Source: Streptomyces noursei ATCC 11455
GTDB lineage: Bacteria > Actinomycetota > Actinomycetes > Streptomycetales > Streptomycetaceae
Assembly: GCF_001704275.1 (NCBI RefSeq)
Contig: NZ_CP011533.1
Span: 310,001-374,000 of the forward strand
Length of the DNA stretch: 64,000 nucleotides
Direction: 5' to 3'
Shown here: piece after piece, positions 54,418 through 64,000 of the stretch
How the letters are laid out: every line of letters begins with the position of its first letter
Position numbering within the stretch: position 1 is the stretch's first letter
Position numbers and translations under genes: made by a program
The notes under the pieces: generated by a model
What the model saw: only the letters and a program-made list of their open reading frames with translations
What the model was told of the DNA's origin: nothing
Database searches by the model: none

Positions 54418-55344
54418 ATGCGACGACCTGTTTCCCTCATCTCGGCTCTCGCCACGACCGCCCTGCTCCTGACGGCCTGTGGGACGGAGCGCGCGGGTGC
54501 CGGGAACACCGGCACCCGCGCGGCCGTGCCACCATCCCGCACGCAGGTCGACGATCCAGGCAAGGACGGCGTGCGGATCACCTCACTGACCCTCCCGTCG
54601 GACTCCGTCTCACCCACCCTCAGCACTTCGGTCTCCGCCGACAACCTCGCCACAGGCCCAGGGGTCGCTGCGTCCTACGAAGTGACCAATGAGGGCACCG
54701 AGACACTGACCTACTCGGTCGTGTTCACCTTCATGGGTGGTGATGGTGGGGCGGTGACCAATCAGACCGCGATCGTGCGCGACGTCGGACCCGGGAAGAC
54801 CGTGCGAGGCACAGTCCGGGTCGGAGAACTGCCGTCCGCCGCGCCGCGGGTGACACAGGCCAAGGTCCTCAAAGTGACCAAGGTCCCCGCGAGTGAGGCG
54901 CCGGCCGAGCCAGGCACATGCCCCGCCTCCGGAGTCCGCGTCAGTGCCGATCAGGGCGACGCAGCCATGGGACTGCGCGTCGTGGGCCTGCACCTGGACA
55001 ACTGCGGCACAGGCGACTACACCCTGGAGGGCTACCCACTGCTGGAACTCCTGGACAAAGACCTCCAGCCCGTCCACGGCATCAAGATCCTCCACGGCAG
55101 CGGCCAGATCACCACCGGCGCCGGGCCCGACGAGCAGCCCCGGCCCATGACGCTCAAACCCGGCGAGTCGGCGACCGCCGGCCTGGTATGGCGCAACACC
55201 ACCGAGCCCGGTACACCGGTGAACGTGCCCTCGGTGCGGGTCCGGGCGAAGACCGGCGCCGCCCCAGTCACGGTAAGCCCGGACCTCGACCTGGGAACCA
55301 CCGGAAAGCTCGGAGTCAAACCGTGGGCGAAGGCGGAGCACTAG
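54418..55344 (+). CDS. DUF4232 lipoprotein
   Basis: 308 residues from ATG 54418 with GAGGTG upstream. Lipobox LLLTAC with Cys21 indicates export and lipid anchoring. Residues about 165-300 are a DUF4232 domain (GLRVVGLHLDNCGTGDYTLE, KPGESATAGLVWRNT) with two Cys likely to pair. The first half is a separate beta-rich segment (VAASYEVTNEGTETLTYSVV), FxLD-like. Surface protein of unknown role, common in Streptomyces. Confidence 0.88.
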   Translation: MRRPVSLISALATTALLLTACGTERAGAGNTGTRAAVPPSRTQVDDPGKDGVRITSLTLPSDSVSPTLSTSVSADNLATGPGVAASYEVTNEGTETLTYSVVFTFMGGDGGAVTNQTAIVRDVGPGKTVRGTVRVGELPSAAPRVTQAKVLKVTKVPASEAPAEPGTCPASGVRVSADQGDAAMGLRVVGLHLDNCGTGDYTLEGYPLLELLDKDLQPVHGIKILHGSGQITTGAGPDEQPRPMTLKPGESATAGLVWRNTTEPGTPVNVPSVRVRAKTGAAPVTVSPDLDLGTTGKLGVKPWAKAEH

Positions 55345-55500
55345 CACCAAGTCGACACCTTGCCCCCGGATCGCTGATCGTCGCCGTCTACCTGCTCATC
55401 GCCGAACCGCTGGTCAAGTCCATCGGCTACCCGCCGTTCCTGGGCTGGGCAGTCGCCATGCTCCTGGCTCTCGTGCCGTTCGAGCAGTGGACGACACCCT
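55345..55500 (+). pseudogene. CPBP-type membrane protease, N-terminal fragment
   Basis: LIVAVYLLIAEPLVKSIGYP and FLGWAVAMLLALVPFE match the first membrane segments of CPBP-family proteins. The catalytic EExxxR region is missing and the sequence turns into unrelated DNA at about 55500. Confidence 0.6.
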
Positions 55501-55761
55501 CGCGGTTGCCGTCCAGGATGGCCCAGGATGGCCAACGCACGTCAGCCCCCGTCTCGACTTGCGTCGAAGGCGGGGGCCGTGTGGTGGGCGGGCTTACGTC
55601 CTGTGGCGTCGAGGCTCCTCACCAAAGCCGGAACCGCCTTGCGCGTGACGTGAAGTTACGGCGGACCGGGCTGGGCTGGGCACCCGATCAGCGGCGCCAA
55701 AGCGGCCGGGTGAGTCCTCCTGGTTCATGTATGGCACAAACCCTGCCGGGGCGAGGGGGCT

Positions 55762-57060
55762 TCACCGAGCGAGGATGGCGCTGACCCTGTCGGCCGCGTG
55801 ACGACCGCTGTGCACTGCGCCCTCGATCCAGATGCGCCAGACCGAGTCGTCGAGATCGGTTCCGGCGAACACGATGCGGCCCTCCGGCTCGTTCATCGCA
55901 CGCAGGAAGTCGTACGCCTGCCCCGGGCGGTCGATGCGGTAGGTCCCGTCGAACAGCGGGTCGGTGTTCCAGTCGTGGGCGTCCACCGCCAGCACCTCGG
56001 CCTCGGGGTAGTACTCGCGCACCGCGGCCTCGATCTGCTCCCGGTTCGTCAGGTCGAGCTTGGTGCGCTCCCCGCCGAAGCCCATGAGCAGGCATGAGCC
56101 GTCGGGGTACTCGTGGCCGAGACACAGGGCCTGCAAGGTGCCCAGGCCGAGCGCGAACGGCCGGGCCGGGACGTGTCGCACCAGCATCGACGGCTTGGTG
56201 GCGCGGCCCATGTGGTTCTCGGTGAGGAAGCGCTGCTTGTCGCCGGCCAGGCCGGGCCGGAAGTCGATGTGGCGAAGGACGTTGGTGGGCACGGCCACGA
56301 CGCACGAGTGGGCCCGCACGCACTGGCCGTGGCGCGTGCGGACCGTCACGCCGTCCTGACTCTGCTCGATCTGCGCGACGTGGTGGTCCAGGCGGATCTC
56401 CAGGCGGGACTGTTCGACCATGCGGTCGAGCAGCGTGCCTGCGCCGCCGAGGATGCGTTCCGTCAGCGCGCCGAAGAAGCCGTACGGGCTGTGGCCGAAC
56501 CCGGCTGTCTGGGCGATGAAGCCGAGCATCGACACGTTGCGCGGATCGGCTCCGGCGTACCAGGCCAGCGCCGCGTAGACCAGATCCCGCGTGGCTGGCC
56601 CCAGCTGGAGGGGGGCGATGAACTCGTCCACCGAGACGTCCAGGTCGCGGATCGGTTGTCTGCTCAGGCGTTGGGAGGGCGCGATCCGCTTCGATGCGTC
56701 CCGCAGGTGCCCGACGACACGCTCCAGGTCCGCGATCTCGCCTGCGGGCACCGGGAACGAACGCAGGACACCGTTGGTGATGAACGCGGCGCTTGTGGGC
56801 ATCGCGTCCTCGGTCAATGGGATGCCGTAGCGCGCGATCTCGCGCCGGATCTCGGGTTGCAGCTCACGGTTGACCCAGCTGCCGCCGAGATCGACTGTCA
56901 GGTCCTCCCGCCCCGTGAAGGGGCGTGTGTAGGTGCGGCCGCCGATGCGTGTTCCCGCTTCGAGGAGCACGACGGAGCGTCCGCGGTCGGCGAGGTCGCG
57001 GGCTGCCGTGATCCCGGCGAAGCCCGCTCCCACCACTACTGCGTCATACGTTGCGTTCAC
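55762..57060 (-). CDS. Flavin-containing amine oxidoreductase
   Basis: 432 residues. FAD-binding VVVGAGFAGITAARDLADRG with the following Glu (LLEAGTRIGGRTYT), the amine-oxidase GGSWV region and a C-terminal FAD motif RIVFAGTDLDDSVWRIWIEG. Family members oxidise primary or secondary amines with O2. The length and the conserved C-terminal motif argue for an intact enzyme. Its proximity to the P450 and PKS could mean a tailoring role, but orientation differs and the substrate is unknown. Confidence 0.9.
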   Translation of the reverse strand: MNATYDAVVVGAGFAGITAARDLADRGRSVVLLEAGTRIGGRTYTRPFTGREDLTVDLGGSWVNRELQPEIRREIARYGIPLTEDAMPTSAAFITNGVLRSFPVPAGEIADLERVVGHLRDASKRIAPSQRLSRQPIRDLDVSVDEFIAPLQLGPATRDLVYAALAWYAGADPRNVSMLGFIAQTAGFGHSPYGFFGALTERILGGAGTLLDRMVEQSRLEIRLDHHVAQIEQSQDGVTVRTRHGQCVRAHSCVVAVPTNVLRHIDFRPGLAGDKQRFLTENHMGRATKPSMLVRHVPARPFALGLGTLQALCLGHEYPDGSCLLMGFGGERTKLDLTNREQIEAAVREYYPEAEVLAVDAHDWNTDPLFDGTYRIDRPGQAYDFLRAMNEPEGRIVFAGTDLDDSVWRIWIEGAVHSGRHAADRVSAILAR

Positions 57061-57582
57061 TGGGCAGCTCTCTCTTTCGGTGCTGTGTGCCGATGAGACT
57101 GGTTCCCCGAGCCGAACAGGCCCGCGTGTGTCTCAGAACGCGATGACCGGCATCACGCCGTCGGCCTTGAGCGTGGCCGGGCTTTACCCGTGACCGTGTC
57201 GACGAGTGCCTGCTGGGTGAAGTACTCGGCGAAGCGGCCGTGCGGATCTACGACACGATCCTCGCCAATCTCGCCATGGGATCGGAGCGTTGAGACCCGA
57301 TACGGCCTCTCAACGGTCGGCATGCGCCTCGGGCTCCCGGCTCTGCCGGTCGCAGAGCCCAGCTCGCCAAGAGCCGTCTCGGTGGCCACTCCTGCCTCTT
57401 TGTCGCCCACTCCTCGCCCGCTGTGGGGATTCATCCGAAGGGGCCAACGGGGCGTCCGTGGCGAGGAAGCGATCTGGCTGGCTACCCGTCAGTTACTTCG
57501 CCGCTGGGAGCGGAGAGGGAAGCCCGGGCCCCGCGACACCTCCCAAGAGCCATCGGAAACCGCCTGGGTTGTGTCTCTTTGG
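57061..57582. other. 520 bp with a short gene remnant only
   Basis: On the plus strand about 57182-57295 read GFTRDRVDECLLGEVLGEAA and on to a TGA, possibly the end of a regulator or hydrolase, preceded by a stop. Nothing else supportable. Confidence 0.4.
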
Positions 57583-57985
57583 TCAGCGTCGGGTCCAGAT
57601 GAGGATGCCGGCGAGGTGGAGTGTGGCCTGGTAGGCGATGGCGAGTTTGTCGGTTCGTGTGGGCAGGTCGCGCCACTGATTGAGGCGGTTGATGCAGCGC
57701 TCGACGGTGTTGCGCTGCTTGTCTGCCTCGGGGTCGAAGCCGGGCGGACGGCCACCGAGCCGGCCTCGTCGCAGGCGGTGGTCGACTTGATCGGATGGCT
57801 GCGGGATGACTGTTCGGATGCCCCGGCGCCGCAGGTGGGTGCTGATGGCGCGTGAGGAATATGCGCGATCGGCCAGGCCGGGCAATGGCCGAGTCCGGGG
57901 CCTGCCCGGTCCCCTGCGGGGCACGCGGATGCGGGACATCAGCGTCTCGAACATGGGTGCGTCACCAGCCCGGCCTGCCGTGACG
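57583..57985 (-). pseudogene. IS5-family transposase, C-terminal fragment
   Basis: Reads GRPLAFTVTAGRAGDAPMFE, RADRAYSS-like LADRAYSSRAISTHLRRRG and TVERCINRLNQWRDLPTRTD. The last carries the Glu of the DDE site. The N-terminal half is missing. A different subgroup from types A, B, G, J, L and M. Confidence 0.8.
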
Positions 57986-58313
57986 GTGAAGGCCAGGGGT
58001 CGCCCCGGCACCCATCGCGCTGTGGACCACAGCCGCGACAGGATCGCCGACGGGGTCGAAATACTGTGGGAACCGTGGCGATTCACCCTCCTGCCCGGGC
58101 GGTTCACAGCAGGTTGGCACGGCGGTCGCTTGCCAGTCGAGGAACCGGGCGTAGACATCCAGAGGCCCGCGCAACACGCCTTCCGCCGCCCCCAAAAAGA
58201 TCAGCATCGGCACAGTCACGGCTTCCCCCGGGCGATACGGACGGAAGGCTGACTTCCGACCTCAACGGGACTCTACGGAAATTCGGGTATCACCGGTCAT
58301 ACGGTCGTCCTCG

Positions 58314-59546
58314 ATGTCCGAAGGAGTCGAGGTGGTGACCATGCACGACCAGAGCCCGCTGCGAGCCGAGACTTGGCCGATGTCTCGGACCTGCCCCTTC
58401 TCCCTGCCACCGGAATACGCCAGCCTGCGCGAGCACCCCGGCCTGCCCAGGCTGACGGGCCCGAGCGGACGCACCGTGTTCGTTGCCGCACGACATGAAG
58501 ACGTCCGCGCTGTGCTCGGCGACGCCCGGTTCAGCTCCGACCGCTCGCACCCGGACTTCCCGTGGATGCGCGTCGGCGAGACCGTGTTCCCCGGCTTCAG
58601 GCCCTCGCTGATCGAGATGGACCCACCCGAGCACGGCCCCGCTCGTCGTGCGGTCGCCAGCGAGTTCACCATCCACCGCATGCGAGAACTGCGCCCCAAG
58701 GTCCAGTGCATCGTCGACGGTCTGCTCGACGATGTGCTGGCCGGCGTCAAGCCCGCCAACCTGGTGTCCGCGCTGGCCGTGCCGATGTCCGGTCTGGTGC
58801 TGTGCGAGCTGCTCGGCATCCCGACCAGTGACCGGCAGGAGTTCACCACCAACACCACGGTGCTGACGGCCCACGACTCCGCTGATGCGGATCGCGCCGA
58901 GTCCTTCCGCTCTCTGATCGCGTATTTCGACGCGCTGTGCGCCACCAAGATGACCGAGCGGCCCGAGGACCTGCTGGGCAGGCTGGCGGGCCACCAGCTC
59001 TTCAGCGGTGCCGAGAGCCGCTGGGCCATGGTCGAACTGTGCATACTCCTGGTCGTCGCGGGCCTGGAGACCACCGCCACGACGACCGCACTCGGGATCC
59101 TGGCTCTCCTCGAACACCCCGACCAGCTCGCCCTCCTCACCGCCGACCCGGGCCTCACCCCGGCGGCGGTGGAGGAACTGCTGAGGTTCTTCTCCGTCGC
59201 CGAGCTGTCCCTGATGCGCCGCGCCACGGCGGACGTCGAGATCGGCGGCACTCTGGTACGGACGGGTGAGGGGGTCGTCGCCCTGTCCGCCGCCGCCAAC
59301 CGCGACCCCGCGGCCTTCGCCGACCCGGACACGTTCGATGTCACCAGGGACAATCGCAGGCACCTGGCTTTTGGCTCGGGACCGCACCAGTGCCTCGGCA
59401 AGAATCTGGCCCGGATGGAGCTGCGCATCGTCCTCGACACTCTGTTCCGGCGCATCCCCACTCTCCGCCTGGCCACGCCACGCGACGAACTGCGCTACGT
59501 CAACGGCTCCACGTTCTCGGTATCGGCGCTCCCGGTCACTTGGTGA
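58314..59546 (+). CDS. Cytochrome P450 (CYP105-like)
   Basis: 410 residues. Heme-binding FGSGPHQCLGKNLARME with Cys360, ExxR at Glu288-Arg291, I-helix AGLETTATTT at residue 249 on, and a typical start RTCPFSLPPEYASLREH. The class is a bacterial soluble P450 needing ferredoxin and reductase; none is adjacent. Start ATG 58314, with ATG 58341 as alternative. Located 360 bp before a large PKS in the same direction, so it may hydroxylate or epoxidise the polyketide (inference). Confidence 0.93.
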   Translation: MSEGVEVVTMHDQSPLRAETWPMSRTCPFSLPPEYASLREHPGLPRLTGPSGRTVFVAARHEDVRAVLGDARFSSDRSHPDFPWMRVGETVFPGFRPSLIEMDPPEHGPARRAVASEFTIHRMRELRPKVQCIVDGLLDDVLAGVKPANLVSALAVPMSGLVLCELLGIPTSDRQEFTTNTTVLTAHDSADADRAESFRSLIAYFDALCATKMTERPEDLLGRLAGHQLFSGAESRWAMVELCILLVVAGLETTATTTALGILALLEHPDQLALLTADPGLTPAAVEELLRFFSVAELSLMRRATADVEIGGTLVRTGEGVVALSAAANRDPAAFADPDTFDVTRDNRRHLAFGSGPHQCLGKNLARMELRIVLDTLFRRIPTLRLATPRDELRYVNGSTFSVSALPVTW

Positions 59547-59908
59547 TGGAGACAAAAGGCGCCGGCCGTCAGCGGGTAGGGACGAGTCGTCCCGCTGCCC
59601 GGTAATCAAGCGACACCACTGGTCGAATTCGTGGCCTGTGGTTTTGGCCGTTCTCCGCGGCTGGCCCGGCGACGATCAAAGGGAGTGCTCGCCTGGGGAT
59701 GCCCTGTGCGGCGGAATGGTTGCCTCACTTTTGGCGGGTAGCAGAATTCGGCGAGATCCACCACGTATCACAGTAGTGATAGAAATTCTTGACAACAGGT
59801 GGAAGTTTCTAGCGGAAGCCCCAGATTTTAGTCGGTTGCAAATGTTGTGCGGAATGAGTCTGGGCGCCAACCATGTTGATGCACCTCGATTTGTCGGCGT
59901 TTGGTTAG
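59547..59908. other. Intergenic region before the PKS gene
   Basis: AT-richer than its surroundings. TTGACA at about 59790 could be a -35 box, with TTCTAG or TAGCGG further on as a weak -10; spacing is not ideal. No gene seen. A PKS promoter is expected here. Confidence 0.4.
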
Positions 59909-62900
59909 ATGGTCGCGAGTTCGGTGAATGATTTTGCGTCCATGGCAGCCGACAAAGTCCAAACTGCTCTGGGAGGGCACCGGATGCCGGGCGAACCGAT
60001 TGCGATTGTGGGAATGGCGTGCCGCTATCCGGGCGGAATAGTCGGCCCGGAAGGGCTCTGGCGGGTGGCCAGGGACGGGATCGACGCGATCGGCGAGTTA
60101 CCGGACGACCGGGGCTGGGACCTGGCGGCCCTCTACGATCCCGACCCGGACCGGCCCGGTACCTCCTACGTCCGGCACGGCGGGTTCCTCTACGACGCCG
60201 GCCATTTCGACGCCGAGTTCTTCGGGCTCTCCGCCCGCGAGGCGTTGACCACCGATCCGCAGCAGCGCCTCCTGCTCACGACGGCGTGGGAGGCACTGGA
60301 GAACGCGGCCATCGATCCCACCTCGCTGCGGGGCAGCCGCACGGCCGTGTTCGCCGGCTCGATGATGCACGACTACGCGCCCCGGGTGCATACCGTCCCG
60401 GACGGGCTGGAGGGGTACCTGATCACCGGGAACACCTCCAGCGTGGTGTCCGGCCGAGTGGCCTACGTACTCGGTCTCAGCGGCCCCGCGGTCACGGTGG
60501 ACACCGGCTGTTCCTCGTCGTTGGTGACCACTCATCTCGCGGTGCAGTCGCTGCGTCTCGGCGAGTGTGACCTGGCCCTGTCCGGCGGGGTCACGGTGAT
60601 GGCGACCCCGGAGATGTTCGTGGAGTTCTCGCGGCTGCGGGGCCTCGCCCCGGACGGCCGGTGCAAGCCGTTCTCCAAGACTGCGGACGGTACGGCCTGG
60701 TCCGAGGGCGTCGGAATGCTGGTGCTGGAACGGCTCTCCGACGCCCTGCGCCATGGGCACACCGTGCACGCGCTGGTGCGCGGCACCGCGGTCAACTCGG
60801 ACGGGGCCTCCAACGGGCTCTCCGCACCCAGCGGGCCGGCTCAGGAACGGGTGTTGCGGGCGGCGCTGGCCGACGCCGGACTGTCCGAAGCGGACGTCGA
60901 CGCGGTGGAGGCGCACGGCACGGGCACCACGCTCGGCGACCCGATCGAGGCACGGGCGCTGCTGGCGGTGCACGGCCCGCAGCGGGCGCGCTCGCTGCTG
61001 GTGGGGTCGGTCAAGTCGAACATCGGGCACACGCAGGCCGCTGCCGGGGTGGCGGGCGTCATGAAGATGGTGCACGCCATGCGCGACGGCGTGCTGCCGC
61101 GCATCCTGCACCTGACCGAGCCCAGCCCGCACGTGGACTGGGAGTCCGGCAGGGTCACCCCGCTCGCGGAGGACACGCCGTGGCCGGAGACCGGACTCCC
61201 GCGCCGGGCCGGGGTGTCCTCGTTCGGCATCAGCGGCACCAACTCCCACGTGATCCTGGAACAGGCGCCGGAACCCGCGCCCGCCGCGACACCGGAACCG
61301 GCGTCCGCAGTACCGCTGCTGCTGTCCGCACGGTCGGCGGAGGCGCTGCGGGAGCAGGCCGGCCGGCTGGCCGAGCGGCTCCGCCCGGACCGGGTCGGCC
61401 TGCTGGACGCCGGATTGACGCTGGCGACCGGCCGGGCCAGGTTCGAGCACCGGGCCGCCGTCCTCGGCCGGGACCGGGACTCGTTAGTGCACGGGCTGGA
61501 CGCGCTCGCCGAGGGCGGTTCGGCACCGGGCACGGTCGTCGGGTCACCCTGCCGGGACACCAGTCCGGTGCTGTTGTTCCCCGGCCAGGGCACGCAGTGG
61601 ACCGGGATGGCCACGGAACTGCTGGAGTCCAGCCCGGTCTTCGCCGGGCACATGGCGGCCTGTCAGGACGCGATGGCGCCGTACGTGGACTGGAACCTGG
61701 GCGACGTGCTCACCGACGCGGACGCGCTGCTCCGGGTGGACGTGGTGCAGCCCGCGCTGTGGGCGGTCATGGTGTCGCTGGCCGAACTCTGGCGGGCACA
61801 CGGGGTGCGGCCGGCCGCGGTGGTGGGCCACTCCCAGGGCGAGATCGCGGCCGCGACCGTGGCCGGCGCGCTGTCCCTGGACGACGGGGCGCGGATCGTC
61901 ACGCTGCGCAGCCGAGCATTGCGGGCGCTCTCCGGTACGGGCCGGATGCTGTCGGTGGGGCTGCCGAGAGCGGCGGTCGAAGAGGCGATGGCCCGCTGGG
62001 GCGAGGATCTCTCGGTGGCCGCGGTCAACGGGCCGCGCGCGACGGTGGTCTCGGGCGCCGTCCAGGCGGTCGAAGAGTTCGCCGCCGCACTGGTCGCCGA
62101 GGACAAACGGGCGAGGCTGTTGCCGGTCGACTACGCCTCGCATTCGGCGCAGGTCGAACTGCTGCGTGCCGAGCTGCGCGAACTGCTGGCGCCGGTGACT
62201 CCGATGGCGGCCGAGATTCCCTTCCACTCGACCGTGACCGGCGGCCTGGTGGACACCACCGGGCTGGACGCGGACTACTGGTACCGCAACCTGCGCGCCA
62301 CGGTCGAGTTCGAGGCGACGGTGCGCGGGCTGGTCGCCGCCGGGCACACCACGTTCCTGGAGTCGAGCCCGCATCCGGTGCTCGCCGGCGGCGTGCGGCA
62401 GATCCTCGAAAACCACCAGGAGGACCACGACGGGGGCGGCGTGGTGCTGGAGACCCTGAAACGGGACGACGGTGGTGCCGACCGCTTCCTGCTGGCGGTG
62501 GCCGAGGCAGCCGTGCACGGCGTGGACGTGCACTGGAACGGGCTGTTCGACGACGCCCGGAGTGTGGAGCTGCCGACCTACCCGTTCCGCGAGCAGCGGT
62601 ACTGGATGCTGCCCACCGCCGCCTCCGGGCCCGTCACCGGGCATCCGATGCTGGACTCTGTGGTCCAGCTCGCCGGCGGTGGCCTGGTCGCCACCTGTCG
62701 GCTCTCTCTCACCCGGCACCCCTGGCTGGCCGAGCACGAGGTGCGCGGCACCGTGCTGCTGCCCGGGGCCGCGTTCGTCGAACTGGCGCTGCACGCGGGT
62801 GAGCGGGCAGGGCTGCCGGTGCTGGACGAACTGGTGCTGGAGAGCCCGCTGGTGCTGCCCGAGCGGGGCGAGACCGAGTTGCAGATCGCGATCGGCGAGA

Positions 62901-64000
62901 CGGATCCGGGCACGCTGGCGATGTACGCCCGGTCCGCGCCGGACGCGCCGTGGACCCGGTACGCGACGGGGACGCTCCGGGCCGCGGAGTCCGGCGGCGC
63001 GACCCTGACGGAGTGGCCGCCGCCCGGTGCCGAGGAGATCGACCTCGACGGCGAGTACGCACAGCTCGACGAGCGAGGTTATGAGTACGGGCCGGCCTTC
63101 CAGGGGTTGCGGCGGGCCTGGCGGCTCGGTGCGGAGCGCTGGGCCGAGGTCGAGCTGCCGGTCGATCCCGGGCGGTTCGGCCTGCACCCGGCCCTGCTCG
63201 ACGCCGCATTGCACCCGCTGCTGCTGGATGCCGGGGACGCGCCGGTGAGGTTGCCGTTCTCCTGGAGCGGGGTCGCACTCCACGCGGTCGGGGCCACGGC
63301 ATTGCGGGTGCGGCTGACTCCGCAGGGCAACGACTCGTTCGCCGTGGCGCTCGCCGACGCGGCGGGGGAAGCGGTGGCCACGATCAGCGCGCTCGCGCTC
63401 CGGCCCGTGGGGCCCGTGCGGTCGGGGGCGGCGGGCGTGGACCGGGCGCTGCACCGGCTGGACTGGGTGCCGGTTGCACGGCGGTCCACCCCGGCGATCG
63501 TGGACGCGCCGATCGTGGACGTGGCCGGGCCCGAGGAAGCACTGGCGCGGGTCCGCGAGTTTCTGGGCACCGACGACGAGAAGGCGACGGACGGGCCCCT
63601 GATCGTGCGGACCCGCGGTGCGGTCGCGATCGCCCCGGAGGACGATCAGGACCCCGACGCCGCGGCGGTCTGGGGCCTGGTCCGCACGGCACGCACCGAA
63701 CATCCCGGCCGGTTCGTGCTGGTCGACCTGGACCGCCCCGGCGACCCCGAGGACGCCGACTCCGCCCTGGAGCTGGCGTTGGGCACCGGTGAGCCGGAGA
63801 TCGCCGTCCGGGGCGGGCGGGCGTTCGCGCCGCGGCTGGCCCGGGTGACGCGGACCGGGGACCGGCCCGACCTCGCCGGAGGAACGGTGTTGATCACCGG
63901 CGGGACCGGCGTACTCGGCCGGGAGTTGGCCCGGCACCTGGTCACCGAACACGGGGTGCGGCACCTGGTGTTGGCGGGGCGGCGGGGCGGCGCGGCGGCG
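59909..64000 (+). CDS. Modular type I polyketide synthase, first 1364 residues (runs off the window)
   Basis: Start ATG 59909 (GTG 59924 and ATG 59942 are alternatives). Domains: short N-terminal linker (to residue 25); KS at about 26-455 with Cys201 in [15 protein letters not shown] and [14 protein letters not shown] at about 555-860 with Ser642 in GHSQGE and YASHS at 742-746, the methylmalonyl-CoA signature; DH at about 910-1170 with His943 in [11 protein letters not shown] and Asp1098 in DAALHP, so probably active; then LHRLDWVPV and the KR start [17 protein letters not shown]. An ER may follow; the edge cuts the protein. No loading domain precedes KS, and the linker is too short for a large docking helix pair. 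Confidence 0.95.
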   Translation, partial: MVASSVNDFASMAADKVQTALGGHRMPGEPIAIVGMACRYPGGIVGPEGLWRVARDGIDAIGELPDDRGWDLAALYDPDPDRPGTSYVRHGGFLYDAGHFDAEFFGLSAREALTTDPQQRLLLTTAWEALENAAIDPTSLRGSRTAVFAGSMMHDYAPRVHTVPDGLEGYLITGNTSSVVSGRVAYVLGLSGPAVTVDTGCSSSLVTTHLAVQSLRLGECDLALSGGVTVMATPEMFVEFSRLRGLAPDGRCKPFSKTADGTAWSEGVGMLVLERLSDALRHGHTVHALVRGTAVNSDGASNGLSAPSGPAQERVLRAALADAGLSEADVDAVEAHGTGTTLGDPIEARALLAVHGPQRARSLLVGSVKSNIGHTQAAAGVAGVMKMVHAMRDGVLPRILHLTEPSPHVDWESGRVTPLAEDTPWPETGLPRRAGVSSFGISGTNSHVILEQAPEPAPAATPEPASAVPLLLSARSAEALREQAGRLAERLRPDRVGLLDAGLTLATGRARFEHRAAVLGRDRDSLVHGLDALAEGGSAPGTVVGSPCRDTSPVLLFPGQGTQWTGMATELLESSPVFAGHMAACQDAMAPYVDWNLGDVLTDADALLRVDVVQPALWAVMVSLAELWRAHGVRPAAVVGHSQGEIAAATVAGALSLDDGARIVTLRSRALRALSGTGRMLSVGLPRAAVEEAMARWGEDLSVAAVNGPRATVVSGAVQAVEEFAAALVAEDKRARLLPVDYASHSAQVELLRAELRELLAPVTPMAAEIPFHSTVTGGLVDTTGLDADYWYRNLRATVEFEATVRGLVAAGHTTFLESSPHPVLAGGVRQILENHQEDHDGGGVVLETLKRDDGGADRFLLAVAEAAVHGVDVHWNGLFDDARSVELPTYPFREQRYWMLPTAASGPVTGHPMLDSVVQLAGGGLVATCRLSLTRHPWLAEHEVRGTVLLPGAAFVELALHAGERAGLPVLDELVLESPLVLPERGETELQIAIGETDPGTLAMYARSAPDAPWTRYATGTLRAAESGGATLTEWPPPGAEEIDLDGEYAQLDERGYEYGPAFQGLRRAWRLGAERWAEVELPVDPGRFGLHPALLDAALHPLLLDAGDAPVRLPFSWSGVALHAVGATALRVRLTPQGNDSFAVALADAAGEAVATISALALRPVGPVRSGAAGVDRALHRLDWVPVARRSTPAIVDAPIVDVAGPEEALARVREFLGTDDEKATDGPLIVRTRGAVAIAPEDDQDPDAAAVWGLVRTARTEHPGRFVLVDLDRPGDPEDADSALELALGTGEPEIAVRGGRAFAPRLARVTRTGDRPDLAGGTVLITGGTGVLGRELARHLVTEHGVRHLVLAGRRGGAAA

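Noticed and set aside
57962..58219. 85-codon minus-strand frame next to the IS5 fragment
   Set aside because: No recognisable domain and it overlaps the decayed transposase; evidence too weak to call a gene.
60098..63964. Long minus-strand frames opposite the PKS
   Set aside because: The plus strand holds a continuous KS-AT-DH-KR protein with catalytic residues; the reverse frames are GC artefacts.

Overview
The window is high-GC actinobacterial DNA with Streptomyces-like gene content: modular type I PKS, CYP105-like P450, mycothiol-type isomerase, DUF4232 lipoprotein, and very GC-rich third codon positions. It falls into two unlike halves. No rRNA, tRNA, CRISPR array or replication origin was seen.

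Positions 1 to about 40.6 kb form an insertion-sequence island. About thirty intact, nested, truncated or decayed elements were recognised, from IS3 (four types), IS5 (several types), IS630 (two types), IS256, ISAs1, ISL3, IS1182 and IS701. I use working letters (A, B, C, D, E, F, G, H, J, K, L, M) for element types seen more than once or needing a name. Elements are inserted into one another up to four deep, and target duplications still visible at several junctions allow insertion order to be reconstructed. Three IS256 copies of 1478 bp look identical. Type A (IS5 family, 906 bp) occurs five times: one copy has an intact transposase, three share the same nonsense codon and one has a frameshift and is split by IS630.

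Cargo between the elements is sparse. It comprises a C-terminal piece of an unknown protein at the left edge, a Uma2-type nuclease followed by a disrupted HTH gene, two unknown secreted proteins of lower GC, a glutamate decarboxylase, a DUF4239 membrane protein, and two complete plus one truncated copy of a small secreted histidine-rich protein. The histidine-rich genes have a conserved 5' inverted repeat and strong 3' hairpins.

Positions 40.6 to 64 kb look more like ordinary but eroding chromosome arm or megaplasmid sequence. A ketosynthase gene, paired with an OlsB-like N-acyltransferase, is cut by IS701. Fragments of MMPL transporter, DUF1266, carboxylesterase, CPBP and IS5 genes lie between intact genes. 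The intact genes are a MerR regulator/MFS exporter pair with a MerR-type promoter, a DUF1269 protein, an SDR, a mycothiol-dependent isomerase family protein, a DUF4232 lipoprotein, a flavin amine oxidase and a P450. An IS21 element has truncated a secreted GH16 glycosidase. The window ends inside a large modular PKS gene (KS-AT(methylmalonyl)-DH-KR...), probably the edge of a polyketide cluster in which the nearby P450 may act as a tailoring enzyme. The accumulation of IS elements and gene remnants suggests a chromosome end or linear plasmid, but that is inference.
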